NCBI GenBank assembly: GCA_033063855.1
Contig: CP093831.1
Location: 26,040,001 to 26,104,000, forward strand
DNA: 64,000 nucleotides
Direction of reading: 5' to 3'
Source of the DNA: Smittia aterrima
Taxonomy: Eukaryota; Arthropoda; Insecta; Diptera; Chironomidae
A model generated the notes under the pieces. It was given only the letters and a program-made list of their open reading frames with translations, was not told the origin of the DNA and ran no database searches. Of this stretch, positions 11,570 through 21,979 are shown piece after piece; the stretch's first letter is position 1, and every line of letters starts with the position of its first letter. The position numbers and the translations under genes were made by a program.

Positions 11570-13044
11570 TCAAACAACTTTAGGTTTTTCTTCTTTAATG
11601 GAAATCAAATGCGAAGGAAAGTCTCCGGGAACTAAGAAATCTCCGCCAATAATTTTAAGGACCTCGCAGCCTTTCCGGTCGCCGTAGATAATTTTTAAAT
11701 CTTTTGCAATTTCAGTTTGCAGTAAATCAGTTTTTGTCTTCACGTATTTAAGATCAACATTTTTCTTCCTCCAAGCGTCTGTTTTAATTCCTGGTTTGTG
11801 ACAGAGAAAAGCGTTTGAGAGAACGTTGTAATTGTAGTCGAGAAGACACATTATGTAAGCTTGAGACATTTTATCTGCTTTGCCTTCCCAGTCTAATCTC
11901 TCGTCAAACAATGGATCGTCGTTTGTTCCGATGTAGAATGGCTCCCAGTAAATTTGTTTGCCTTGTCTCTTTACTGACTGAAATACAGACATTTCCTTGT
12001 CGTTGATATCCAAAAGCCATTTTTCTTTGTTGGGAATTTGAGGGCAACGTAAACATGCAATTGAGTGCATCCAGATTGACGTTTTATTCTGAATCATAAC
12101 TGAAAGCTCAGACGCAGTTTGAGGTATTTGTTGATCACTTTCAACTTCAAATGCCGGAATAACAAAAACACTGAAAAATAAGTTTAATTTGCCTTAGCTG
12201 TTTTCAATAAATATTTTTAATAACTAACTCACTTTTTCTTCTCCAAATAAGGTTTCGGATCTTTAGCAACCATAGCAAAAAATTGATCAATTAAGCCAGG
12301 ACTCGGATAAAGCTCAAAGTCACTCGCTAAGACGAAATGAGTTAGAGCTGATTCACGAGCAAAGTTTCTTGCTACGTTGATGGGAAATGTTGCATTAAAC
12401 GTTGCCTTAAATTCTTTAACAGCTGAAGCATTAGCGAAAGGCTCTTCTGTTGGACATTTGTATGTTTGCTCAAATTCATCGAAAGTTGTTGAAATGGATT
12501 TAGGAAAATATTGTCTTTCAAAGAAAATATGGAAAGACGTGAAATTTCTGACGAGTTCACTGTTCTCGTGGCAATTGCGCAAATAAGCAATTGAATCCAA
12601 AGTGATGCCAAATAAATTTCCTGGAGCCCAGACAGCAATGCTGACTGGACCTTGCCATCGCTTTAGGAGCGGAACTAGATTGTCCAAGAAGGAATAATCT
12701 GCATTTGCTGTGTAAGTGATAGACTCGTCGCATTTAAAATATCTCGTGGCCTTCACATAATTCCTCAACATCCAATAAATACCACTTTGGAAGACCTTCA
12801 AGTCAGTATCTTTGTTATTGCATGAAATAAAATTTCTAGACACGTTTCAATTAATTAAAGTTCACTTGAACAAAACAAAATAATATTACCTGACTTGTGA
12901 GTCTCGCGCAAACAACTCGTGGTTGAAATTATCAGTAGAACCACTTTTCCGAACTGCTATAATCAATGTTCGAAGAAGAAACATTGAGAATAGAACACAA
13001 AGAGATTTCAGGGCGAAAGATTTACTTTTATATTTAAGAGCCAT
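11570..13044 (-). CDS. GT49 glycosyltransferase, B4GAT1-like, copy 1
   Basis: Three exons on the - strand: 12890-13044, 12233-12835, 11570-12170 (1359 nt, 452 aa). I chose the ATG at 13044 because it has a strong context (aacaaaaATGgct) and is shared with copy 2; an upstream in-frame ATG at 13110 is the alternative. Residues about 8-30 form a signal anchor, so this is a type II Golgi protein. The lumenal part carries NYVKATRYFKCDESITYT, NVARNFARESALTHFVLASD with FELYPS following (the position of the metal-binding motif, here D-F-E), and C-terminal VFVIPAFEV and WEPFYIGTNDDPLFDERL. These are B4GAT1/GT49 features. In vertebrates B4GAT1 adds beta-1,4-glucuronic acid to prime matriglycan on alpha-dystroglycan. 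The substrate here is unknown. Confidence 0.88.
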
Positions 13045-13676
13045 CTTGGTTTTGTTCCTTCGCTTCTCGCGATTCTTTATCAACTGAACTTCAGAATAAT
13101 TCGTTTGCATATCGTTGACAACAAATTGAATTTCTGTTTCACTTTTCACTTACACAAAAAGTTTCAGAAACATTTTTAATTGAGTGTGAAGGAAAAAGGA
13201 AATTAAATTGACGAGGCTCATAATTTATTATTGCAGGGCCAAATCAATTTTGACCTCATCTTTAGGGTAATCATCTAACTTTTTCCTCTGATCTGACAGT
13301 GGCGTCTTAAAGCTTTGGAATGAACTTTCCGACTCAAGGTTGGAGTCATTAAACTTTCAGTTTCCGTGGAAGAAATTTCCGTTCAGAATAAGTTGGGAAT
13401 CATCTGTTCAAACATTCTGTTCAATGCTGTTTCGACGACTTGAAGCCACGAAAAGTTCAATGGTCTGATCAAATTGAACAGTTTCCTTGTTTAAAGGTTG
13501 GATATAAATTGAGAAGTTGGTAAAGCCTGGTGGTAGGTTGATTTTTGGATTCCTTTAATTATTCATGAACAATAATATGAGCCACAATAATGAACAATAT
13601 TTAATTTTAGTACAGTCTAACCTTTCTAATGTGTCCACTGTTTTGTTTTGCAATAAAGAAGTAATCTTCATACAAA

Positions 13677-13763
13677 AACATTGTGGCGTAGACGGTTAGT
13701 GTTCAGCACTTAGGCGGCTCTGAACCGGTTCCGTTAAACATCAACCGCCTAAGCCACAATGTT
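13677..13763. repeat. 87-bp hairpin with tRNA-like left half
   Basis: aacattgtggc (13677-13687) is the perfect complement of gccacaatgtt (13753-13763), and the stem continues through tagacggtt / aaccgccta with two mismatches. The left arm resembles an internal A-box (tggcgtagacggttagtg), but no good B-box or anticodon arm is visible, so it is not called a tRNA. It may be a tRNA-derived SINE remnant or a simple foldback. Confidence 0.45.
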
Positions 13764-14093
13764 GTGCTAAATGCTAAATGTTGTAAATTTAAATGCAATA
13801 AAAATAATAAACGTCATCGAGCTGGGCTATTGCACTATTCGTCCCTTGGACATCTGCTTAGTGCATCAGCATTGAGTATTTGTCCAGGGATCGATCTTGA
13901 CAGAAACTTAGCTAGATCTTCAGGTGATTTATGGGGAGACTAAGAAATTACAATTAGGTCGGACCGAATAAAGCGGTTAGGCGAAAGTTCCTTTAAACTC
14001 AAATTATCGCATTGCCAACTCTCAAGTAAGAGTTCTTACTAAGAACACATCAAAACAGCGACATGTGTGTTAACACGACAAGTGACTGAACCT

Positions 14094-14193
14094 TCCACGC
14101 TAAGTCATTAACAGACACAGTCTGTTTCTGGTTAAAACGCGAAAATGAAAAGCGTAGAAAAGTCTCTGAAATCTACAATTAGCTTAGCGTGGA
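14094..14193. repeat. 100-bp foldback element
   Basis: tccacgctaag (14094-14104) is exactly inverted at cttagcgtgga (14183-14193). The interior contains another short palindrome (gacacagtctgtttc). No coding content; a short MITE derivative is possible. Confidence 0.45.
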
Positions 14194-14276
14194 GTTATTT
14201 TTATTCATGACCTTACAAATAAAATCAAATCAAATTCTAATATGGACAAAAAGAAAAATATTTCAACAGTTGATAT

Positions 14277-15750
14277 TTAAATAACTTTCATTCTATCTTC
14301 CTTAAAGGAAACCAAATGCGAAGGAAAGTCTCCGGGAAATAAGAACTCTTTAGGATTCCAATTTAAAATATCACAGCCTTTGCGGTCTTTGTAGATAATT
14401 TTCAAATCTTTTTGAATCTCAGTCTGCAGTAAATCAGTTTTTGTCTTCCAGTATGTGTGATCTACATTTTTCTTCCACCAATCTTTCTTTTTAATTCCTG
14501 GTTTGTGGCAGAGAAAAGCGTTTGAAAGAACGTTGTAATTGTAATCGAGCAGACACATTATGTAAGCTTGTGGCAGTTTATTAGCTTTGCCTTCCCAGTC
14601 TAATCTCTCGTCAAACCACGGATCGTCGTTGGTTCCAATGTAGAATGGCTCCCATTTTGTTAATTGGCCTTGTCTCTTTACTGATCGGAACACAGACATT
14701 TCATTGTCGTTGATATCAACAAACCATTTGTCATTGTTTGGAATCATATGGCAACTTTCACATAATAAGGAGTGCATCCAGATTGAAGTATTTTTCTCAA
14801 TCATAACTGAAAGCTCAGACTTAGTTCTAGGAACTTGTTGATCTGTTTCAAGCTCAAATGCCGGAAGAACAAAAACACTGAAGAATAAGTTTAATTTGCT
14901 TTAGTTGTTGTCAATAAATATTTTTACTAATAAACTCACTTTCTCTTATCCAAATAAGGTTTCGGATCTTTTGCGACCATAGCGAAAAATTGATCGATTA
15001 AGCCAGGATTCGGATAAAGCTCAAAGTCACTCGCTAAGACGAAATGAGTTAGAGCTGATTTTCGAGCAAAATTTCTCGCCACGTTGATGGGAAATGTTGC
15101 ATTAAACGATGCCTTAAATTCTTTCACAGCTGAAGCATTAGCAAATGGCTCTTCTGTTGGACACTTGTATGTTTGCTCAAATTCATCGAAAGTCGTTGGA
15201 ATGAAATCGGGAAAGTGTTGTCTCTCAAAGAAAATGTGGAAAGTCGTGAAATTTCTGACGAGTTTGCTGTTCTCGTGGCAATTGCGCAAATAAGCAATTG
15301 AATCCAAAGTGATATCAAATAAATTTCCTGGAGCCCAGAGAGCAATGCTGAGCGGACCTTGCCATCGCTTTAGGAGCGGAACGAGATTATCCAAGAAGGA
15401 ATAATCTGCATTTGCTGTGTAAGTGATCGACTCGTCGCATTTAAAATATCTCGTGGCCTTCACATAATTTTGGAACATCCAATAAATTCCATTTTGAAAA
15501 ATATTTGAGTCACTATCTTTGTCGTTGCATGAAATAAAATTTCTAAATACGTTTCAATTAATTAGAGTTCACTTAAATAAACATGACGACATTACCTGGC
15601 TTGAGAGTCTCTCGAAAACAACTTGTCGTTAAAATATTCAGTAGAAGCACTTTTCCGTACTGCGACGATTATTACTTGCAGAAGACAAATTGCAACCAGA
15701 ACACAAAAAGTTTTAATAATGAAATCTTTACTTTTATATTTAGGAGCCAT
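14277..15750 (-). CDS. GT49 glycosyltransferase, B4GAT1-like, copy 2
   Basis: Exons 15596-15750, 14940-15542, 14277-14877, with lengths 155, 603 and 601 nt, identical to copy 1 (452 aa). Start ATG at 15750 in the same aacaaaaATGgct context. Signal anchor FIIKTFCVLVAICLLQVIIVAV, then NYVKATRYFKCDESITYT, NVARNFARKSALTHFVLASD, FELYPNP, VFVLPAFEL and WEPFYIGTNDDPWFDERL. Sequence is close to copy 1 throughout, so this is a recent tandem duplicate; exon 3 (C-terminal) is the more diverged part. Likely Golgi-lumenal glucuronyltransferase-type enzyme; acceptor specificity cannot be read from sequence. Confidence 0.88.
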
Positions 15751-16474
15751 TTTTGTTTTGTTGCATTTCCTTTCACGCTTCTTTAAACACTGAACTTCAA
15801 AAATATTTATATGCATAAATATTATCGTAGACTTAAAAATGAATTTCAAGTGAACTTCTGTTTCACTTTTGCATCAAAAAACCAACAACTGTCCATACAT
15901 TTTTTTATTTTTCAATAACAACTTGAAATTGCAATGTTCTGACGTCTTCAGCCACGAACAGTTCAACGTCTTTTTTTATAAAAATTTGCAGAACTCGCAA
16001 TAAATGGATTCTCAGCATTTGAATTTCTCATAATGCTTAAAGCAGCGTTGGAAAGCTCGAACAGATTATCAAAGTTTCCATCAATTGATCTAGTTCTCTG
16101 AATAGTTAAATAACTTCTGTTTTAGCTGATAATTTTATCTTGCGACACGTCCAAATTGAGCCAAAATAACTTTTTAGTTGCGATTAGTTCAAATACATTG
16201 TGGAATCGTCAGAATCATCAGATCTTATTCATGAAACTCATCACCACATCGAAGGCTTCTAATAAAGATGCTACAAATAATTTTTGTTTTAGCTGATGTT
16301 TTGCAGTTTATAATATGATAAAACATTTCTTATAGAATGCGTTATAAACAGATGTTCCATTTAGTTTTCGATATCTTCGTAGTTGTGATCGAAAGTTCAT
16401 TTAGCTTTTCAGGAAAAACATTCTTAAATTATCCGTTCCCACGATAAGACGCACAAATTAAAGTGCAAAGTGCC
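15751..16474. promoter_or_regulatory. divergent promoter region between GT49 copy 2 and DUF229 E
   Basis: The left part (15760-16100) serves the - strand glycosyltransferase: it contains a TATAAAAA on the - strand (15973-15980) and the blocks tcagccacgaacagttcaac and aagctcgaacagattatcaa that recur upstream of the GT31 gene at about 20024 and 20127. The right part (16230-16470) matches the DUF229 leaders (tgctacaaataatttttgtt, then gatgttccat ... cgatatcttcgtag). No gene lies here. Confidence 0.55.
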
Positions 16475-16477
16475 ATG

Positions 16478-18710
16478 ATGTTGAATTTAAAAGAAAGTTT
16501 TACAAAAAAACATTTTCTTGTGATCATAGGGATCTCTTGTTTTATTACGATTGCTTTAGTTTTTCGATCATCAAAAGTATCAGATTCGAAGTCTGAAATT
16601 GTTTCATCAATTCCTGATCGAAACGAAGTTGTCATTTCCGATGAAGTCAACCAAATTGAAAGTAAGTTAAATCAATGAATAAATTTTTAATTTCTAAATC
16701 AATTTTTAATTCAAGTCGCTCCGGGATATCTCGTTTGGTCACCGCAGTGTAAAATATTTGACCACGATCCTTTTGCAAACGAATCGATGAAGAACTTCAA
16801 GAAAGAAAAGTTTGAACCTTGTTCTAATCAAAAGCCTTTGACGACGATCGATCAGAACTTTCAAGAGAATGTTGTTCGATTAATATTTCATGACGATCTG
16901 AAATCAGACTATTTGTCGAATACGTCGACTCTTTTGTGTTGGTACAACGAAATAACTCGTGATAATGAAGCCTCAAAACCAGATAAAACTTACAAGTAAG
17001 TTTTTAATAAATTTTTCAACTCAGATAATTCACAAAACATTTGTTTTAGACTAAAAGAATCTCAATACTTTACTGAATCTGTTGATTTATCATCACCAAT
17101 CGAATCGATTATTGTTCAATGCAGCAAATCATCTGAAAGTTCAAAAGATAAACCTGAAATAGTTTACAAAAATGCTCACAATTTCATTCGACGAACTCCA
17201 GAGAGAGCGAGCGTCTTAGATAAATTTAAGATTTTGTATCCGCAGAACAAACCTCTCAGTGTCTTGATGATCGGCATCGATTCGATTTCAAGATTGCATT
17301 TACTCCGGGCAATGCCAAACACTGCAGAATATGTTCATCAAAATGATTGGTTCGAACTCGAAGGATACAACAAAGTAAGCAAAACTTTTTGATAAAGTAA
17401 AATATAATAATTTTTATTCGCTTCTTTCAGAATGGCTATGCAACTTATCAGAATTTAATGGCAATACTGACTGGATTACATGTAGATATTGCAGATAAAT
17501 CAAATCGAGGATGCAAAATGACTCTGGAGGGATACGAGAAATGTCAATTTTTATGGAAATATTTCGAACAAGTTGGCTACGCGACAGCTTTTGCGGAAGA
17601 TAATCAATACATGCAAACGTTCAACTTTTGCAGAGATGGATTTCTTACTCAACCAACGACGCATTACATTCGATCTTTTGCTCTCGCAGCAGAAAAGTTA
17701 AGTGGTAAAAACTTTGCTAGTAGATGTCTTCTTTTTCAAAATTATGCCGATTACATTTATCAAAGCGCGATTGATCTTGCAACTGCTTACAAAGACGATT
17801 CCTACTTTGGTTTGTTCTGGACAAACACTTTTTCTAATGAAGACGTCAATGAGCCTTCCTCAATGGATGACAAAATGAAATCTTATTTCGAACAAATGGA
17901 AGAGAAAGGAATTCTTAATTCGTCAGCTGTGATTTTCTTTAGCGATCACGGAACTCGATATGGGGCGGCCAGGATAGAATCGGAAGTAAGAAAAATGTTA
18001 TGAAAAGATTTTTGATGAACTTTAAATTAATTTAATTTTAGACTGGTTGGTATGAGGAAAGTTTGCCCTTCATGTTCATCTGGCTCCCAAAGTGGTTCAA
18101 AGATGAGCATCCAGATTTTGTTGAAAATTTAAAAATGAATCGAAACAGATTGACAACAACTTATGACATTCACATGACTCTCAAACACATTCTTGAGCTA
18201 TCTGGAAGAGTTGGAACTCTCGATCAATCTGAGGGCTGTCCGAAATGTCAATCTCTCTTCCGAAGAGTTCCTTGGAATCGAAGTTGTGCTGATGCTGGGA
18301 TTCAAGATAATTATTGTGGCTGCTCTGACTATAAACTGGTCAAAAAAAGCGACGAAGACTTGGAGAAGTATGCGAACATAATTCTAGACGCCGTCAACAA
18401 TATTGTTACAGAAGATTCGAGAAAATTTAATTTAACGACTTGGCAATGCGCAAAATTGACTTTAAAATCGCCTGAAACTGTTTCATGCTCAGAATCAACT
18501 GTCACTCAAGGAAAATACTTAGTTAAATTCGCAGCTCTGCCATCGGATGCTGTGTATGAAGCAGTTATTTTAGAGCATGAAGACAAAAGCTTGGAGTTGA
18601 TTGGAAGTGTTTCTCGTCTCAACAGATACGGCGATCAAGGAGACTGTGTTGAGGACGCCAATCTAAGGAGTTATTGTTTCTGTCAAAAAAAAGTTGAGTT
18701 AGATAAATAA
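16478..18710 (+). CDS. DUF229 family protein, paralogue E
   Basis: Five exons: 16478-16661, 16716-16995, 17050-17374, 17431-17985, 18042-18710 (2013 nt, 670 aa). An ATG at 16475, three bases earlier and in frame, could add one Met; 16478 matches the paralogues. Signal anchor HFLVIIGISCFITIALVF, with a shorter stalk than the others. Motifs: MIGIDSISRLHLLR, NGYATYQNLMAILTG, and SDHGTRYG, where IRFG is changed to TRYG. Subtype D/E, with GCKMTLEGYEKC and FNFCRDGFLTQP. It ends 33 bp from the stop of the convergent GT31 gene, so the 3' UTRs must be very short or overlap. Confidence 0.92.
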
Positions 18711-18743
18711 AGTTTATATTTTATTGACAATAAAAACTAAATT

Positions 18744-19753
18744 CTAATAACGTTCTGACGACTCGAGATCAAGATCAGTTTTTTTGTAGACTTTATAATG
18801 TTCAACTTCAGCTGCTGCTATAATTTCGTTAAGTGGTAGCTTCCTTGGTAAAGTTTCTGTTGAATTTTTATCTAATCCGAAAGGATGAACGTTATAAACT
18901 AAATAATCATTAAAATATTGTTTCGCTCCGCTTATGAAGTGGAAAGCGACAGGGACGTCGGAACAACATGAGACTGGTCCAGGAAGAAATCGTCTCCTTT
19001 GCAGTTCATCACGACAGTCAACAAAAATCGCTGATCCTTCTAATGCTTTTCCCATTTCAAGATCTTCTAATTCATCGTCGGGATAGAAATATTTCAGTGG
19101 ATTCGCACGAATCTTTATCGCTAACTTTTCTAAAGCTTTTTTTGATAAAATGTAACCTGCTCCTGACATGTAGATTCTCGTATCGGCAATTTGTTTGTGC
19201 CCGAAGAAAAATGAAGTTGTTGGCTTGAACTGATAGAGAAGATAGCGAAGATTTTCCATGATCACGTAACTAAAAAAAAAACATTTTTAATTTCGCAAAT
19301 ACTTTATCCACTCACTTCTCACTTGTCATCATCAGCTTTTATGAACCAATCAAATTCATCGCCGTAATTGTCGTAGGTGTAGAGAAAAGCTGTTTTAGCT
19401 TTTCGTCTTAAAGCTTTTTTCGTATCGTTGACAACTTGGACTACAATGCTGTCAAGCTCTGAATCTTCTTGAGATGTGATGAACTTCAGTTTATCACATT
19501 TCTTTCCCCAAGTGTCTCTCACATGAATAGCTTTAGTTCTGTGATTATTTGGATTCGTCATGATCAAACACATGATCTTGACTTTGTTGAATAAATCGTC
19601 GGCCAAGACTTCGTTGTAAGTTTTTCTTTGAGGCTTTGCTATTTTGTCTACATCTGCTTTCAAAGCAAGAAGCTTACAAATTGAAAGGCAGATCGCGAAT
19701 CCGATAGCGAATCCAATCGTGAAAAATATTACTCGTTGAAACTTTAAAAACAT
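18744..19753 (-). CDS. GT31 glycosyltransferase, core 1 beta-1,3-galactosyltransferase-like
   Basis: Two exons: 19323-19753 and 18744-19269 (957 nt, 318 aa). Residues about 8-30 are a signal anchor (VIFFTIGFAIGFAICLSICK). Hallmarks of C1GALT1/T-synthase: VKIMCLIMTNPNNHRTKAIH, RDTWGKKCDKL, the DDD metal motif FDWFIKADDD followed by NYVIMENLRYLL (codon split by the intron), MSGAGYILSKKAL, DDELEDLEMGKAL. Human C1GALT1 carries Thr after DDD; Asn here is a mild change. Known family role: transfer of galactose from UDP-Gal to GalNAc-Ser/Thr to make core 1 O-glycan in the Golgi. Insects have several paralogues, so orthology is not claimed. The stop faces that of DUF229 E. Confidence 0.88.
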
Positions 19754-20213
19754 TTCTTTGTAATTATTGACGACTGAGAAGTTACTACGACAATCAATGC
19801 TTTCAAGACGAAGACTTTCTTCAATATTTGATAATTATCTTGGTTTGGTCTCGTTGTCTCTCTTGTTTCCGTATCAACTGAATTTCAGAAAAATTTATAA
19901 GCAAATTGTAGACTTAAAAGAGAATTTCTGTCTCACTTTGCATCAGAACGAAAAAATTCGTGAACAACTGTCCAAACATTCTTTTATTTTTCAAACACAA
20001 CTTAATTTTAACGTTCTGACGTCTTAAGCCACGAACAGTTCAACGTTTTTTATAAATTTTGCAGAAATCGCAAGTTGAGATTCTCAACATCTGAATTTCC
20101 CATAATCGGTAAAGCAGCGTCGAAAAGCTCGAACAGATTATCAAAGTTGAAAGTTTTCATTAATTGATCTCGTTCTCTAAATTCTTTCTGTTTGGAATCA
20201 AAGATGAGTTTCG
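19754..20213 (-). promoter_or_regulatory. GT31 upstream region, homologous to GT49 copy 2 upstream region
   Basis: Blocks in the same order as at 15770-16100: tgaatttcagaaaaatttat, gtagacttaaaa, atttctgtctcact, caactgtccaaacattcttt, gttctgacgtcttaagccac, gaacagttcaacgttttt, then on the - strand TATAAAAA (about 20050-20057), and aagctcgaacagattatcaa. A glycosyltransferase of another family thus shares its upstream sequence. No gene present. Confidence 0.6.
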
Positions 20214-20586
20214 AAGGCATTACTCAAACTCTTTTTAACTCAACAACGGTTGAGCCTTAAACTTTCAAACGGAATTTCTATTTTGCCGTTTTCAAGGAAA
20301 ATTTGCGAAATTGTTTTATTGCGTTCAATTTGCCAACAGCATTGAGAAAACTTGTCTTTTTTAAACCTTTTACTGTCCAACGGCAAAGGATTCGAAAGGA
20401 TTTTTCAAGAAAAAGATTTGCCGACTTCAGACGACAATAATTTTTATTGCAAACTTCTTTTTTACGATCGAGAGCTGTAATCGCAACGGTTTTTAGAGAA
20501 AGGAGTGTTGACTAAACAAACTGTAAAGTTTACGATTGAATTGAATTACAGGAAAATTCGCAGAGACCTTTTGAGTTTCATAAAAT

Positions 20587-20624
20587 ATTTCAAGGATGAA
20601 GATTTTTAATTGATTTGTTATCTG
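20587..20624 (+). repeat. 38-bp direct repeat, left copy
   Basis: attt caaggatgaa gatttttaat ... tctg; identical to 21227-21264. The two copies bracket the pacifastin-like gene. In A' the same 38 bp occurs once (complement, about 31701-31738), with the outer flanks of both copies joined to it. Confidence 0.85.
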
Positions 20625-20820
20625 CAAATTTATTTCTCGATGTTGGCTAAGTTTGCTCTTCATTGAACTGTCCGAGAACTACTTCACTATCAGACAAGTT
20701 CTTGTCAATTGAATTTGAGGGTTCAGTTTAGTTTTAATTCGTGTTATTCAGTCGTGCGATGAGAATTGCTTCGTAATCGTGCGATAAATAAAACCGTGAG
20801 CTCGTCATTAAGTCGACGAA

Positions 20821-20858
20821 TATAAAAACAAAAGTTTTCAAAAATCTTATTCAGTTTG
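20821..20858 (+). promoter_or_regulatory. core promoter of the pacifastin-like gene
   Basis: TATAAAAA at 20821-20828 and an initiator TTCAGTTTG with its A at 20853, 32 bp downstream of the first T. The predicted leader is 46 nt. The promoter lies inside the 640-bp block absent from A', so the block carries a whole transcription unit. Confidence 0.7.
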
Positions 20859-20898
20859 ATTGCAATTTTTGATTAAGACAAATTAAGTTAAATTAAAA

Positions 20899-21188
20899 AT
20901 GAAGTTCTTCGCAACGTTTGCATGTTTGGCTTTCATCTTAGGAGCAACGAGCGGATTGAAAAGAAAAATTCCTGTTACGAGTGGAGTAACTACACCAGCA
21001 TGTAAAGATGGAGATTCTTATTTCGATGGTTGCAATCAATGTGATTGCATGGACGGTAAGAAAAAGAATCATCGAAAAGTAATTTTTATTTTAAAATCAA
21101 ATTTTTAGGATTCTACGTTTGCACTGAAAGGTTTTGTGGATCGAGCCCTTCAGAGATAGAAGAAACAACTGAAGTTCCTGGTTGCTAA
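20899..21188 (+). CDS. small secreted pacifastin-type protease inhibitor
   Basis: Two exons: 20899-21055 and 21109-21188 (53-bp intron; 237 nt, 78 aa). The first 19 or so residues are a signal peptide (MKFFATFACLAFILGATSG). The mature chain holds one six-Cys domain with spacing C-X9-C-N-Q-C-D-C-X2-G-X3-C-T-X3-C, the pacifastin light-chain signature. Family members are insect and crustacean serine protease inhibitors acting in haemolymph. The residue after the CT pair, usually the P1 position, is Glu here (CTERFC), unlike the Arg, Lys or Leu expected for trypsin- or chymotrypsin-type targets. AATAAA follows at 21207-21212. The gene with promoter and poly(A) signal sits exactly between two 38-bp direct repeats. 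Confidence 0.78.
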
Positions 21189-21226
21189 TTGTTAAATGAG
21201 AACTCGAATAAAATTGAATCAAAAAC

Positions 21227-21264
21227 ATTTCAAGGATGAAGATTTTTAATTGATTTGTTATCTG
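21227..21264 (+). repeat. 38-bp direct repeat, right copy
   Basis: Identical to 20587-20624. Immediately downstream (atctgagttaaacgttgt) the match to A' resumes, defining the empty site. Confidence 0.85.
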
Positions 21265-21979
21265 ATCTGAGTTAAACGTTGTCAACTTCTCGTCGCAACA
21301 ATTCATTGCAATTAATTTCTCAATATCGCCGAAGCGTTAAATGCGAGGGTGGACAAAGTCATTTTCATTGTCCTCTCGGTCTCGATGCTGCACATTTGAA
21401 CATTATCGGACGTTCATTGGATTTATTGTTCATGCTGCGACATTTATTTTCGGGCTTCGAGAGATTTCCACACAAAAGATTTTAATTTAACGATAATTGA
21501 TGTCGCCGAGCGTTTAATTGATTGATTTGTGGGTCAATTAGGTGAAATTAATTTGCGGTCAGGACAACAAATCAAAGTGGGAAAGGTGTTGAATCGATCG
21601 GTTCAATGATATTGCCAACAACTTTCATTTACGAGCAACAACTCAAACCTTTATTGACTTTCCTTTCAAACTCAAAACCAACAATTCTCGGCTGCATTCT
21701 CAGAAAGACAACTCTGCACAACAATCGTCAGAGGTTTCAAGACAGAAACCAATGCAAGAGAGAGAGAACATGAATTGCACGTCAATAAAAAGTTCTTTCT
21801 TCTCTTTCCAACTTTTATTGCATAAATTATAGCGTTAATAGGGAAAATGCTTTTCTGTCGTTCCACTGCGACGTTCCATGATTTGTTGCAATAAACTTTT
21901 ATTGACGAGCACAAGAGACAGCAAAAGACTTTTTTTTTCGTACCTAACAATTTCATGAGAATATTGCAAAAGAAAGAAA

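Larger units (their letters stand above)
13045..14276. other. spacer between the two GT49 genes, with shared promoter block
   Basis: No gene. Bases about 13060-13145 (tatcaactgaacttcagaat ... atttctgtttcactttt) and about 13420-13465 (cgacttgaagccacgaaaag) resemble blocks upstream of GT49 copy 2 and of the GT31 gene, so they are probably conserved promoter/leader sequence on the - strand. Two foldback segments (listed separately) occupy 13677-13763 and 14094-14193. Confidence 0.5.
20214..21979 (+). repeat. repeat A (left arm of inverted repeat around eve)
   Basis: Matches the reverse complement of 30984-32109 with only a handful of differences noticed by eye in about 1.1 kb, apart from a 640-bp block (20625-21264) that is missing from the other copy and contains the pacifastin-like gene. 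The left edge is near aaggcattactc, the right edge near gagaatattgcaaa. The arms lie about 9 kb apart with eve between them. Confidence 0.85.

Noticed and set aside
13677..13763. tRNA gene
   Set aside because: The left arm resembles an A-box, but the B-box, anticodon arm and normal cloverleaf are missing; the fold is a plain hairpin.
21672..21956. ORF in repeat A (also at 31048-31263)
   Set aside because: Indels between the copies break the frame; no domain pattern.
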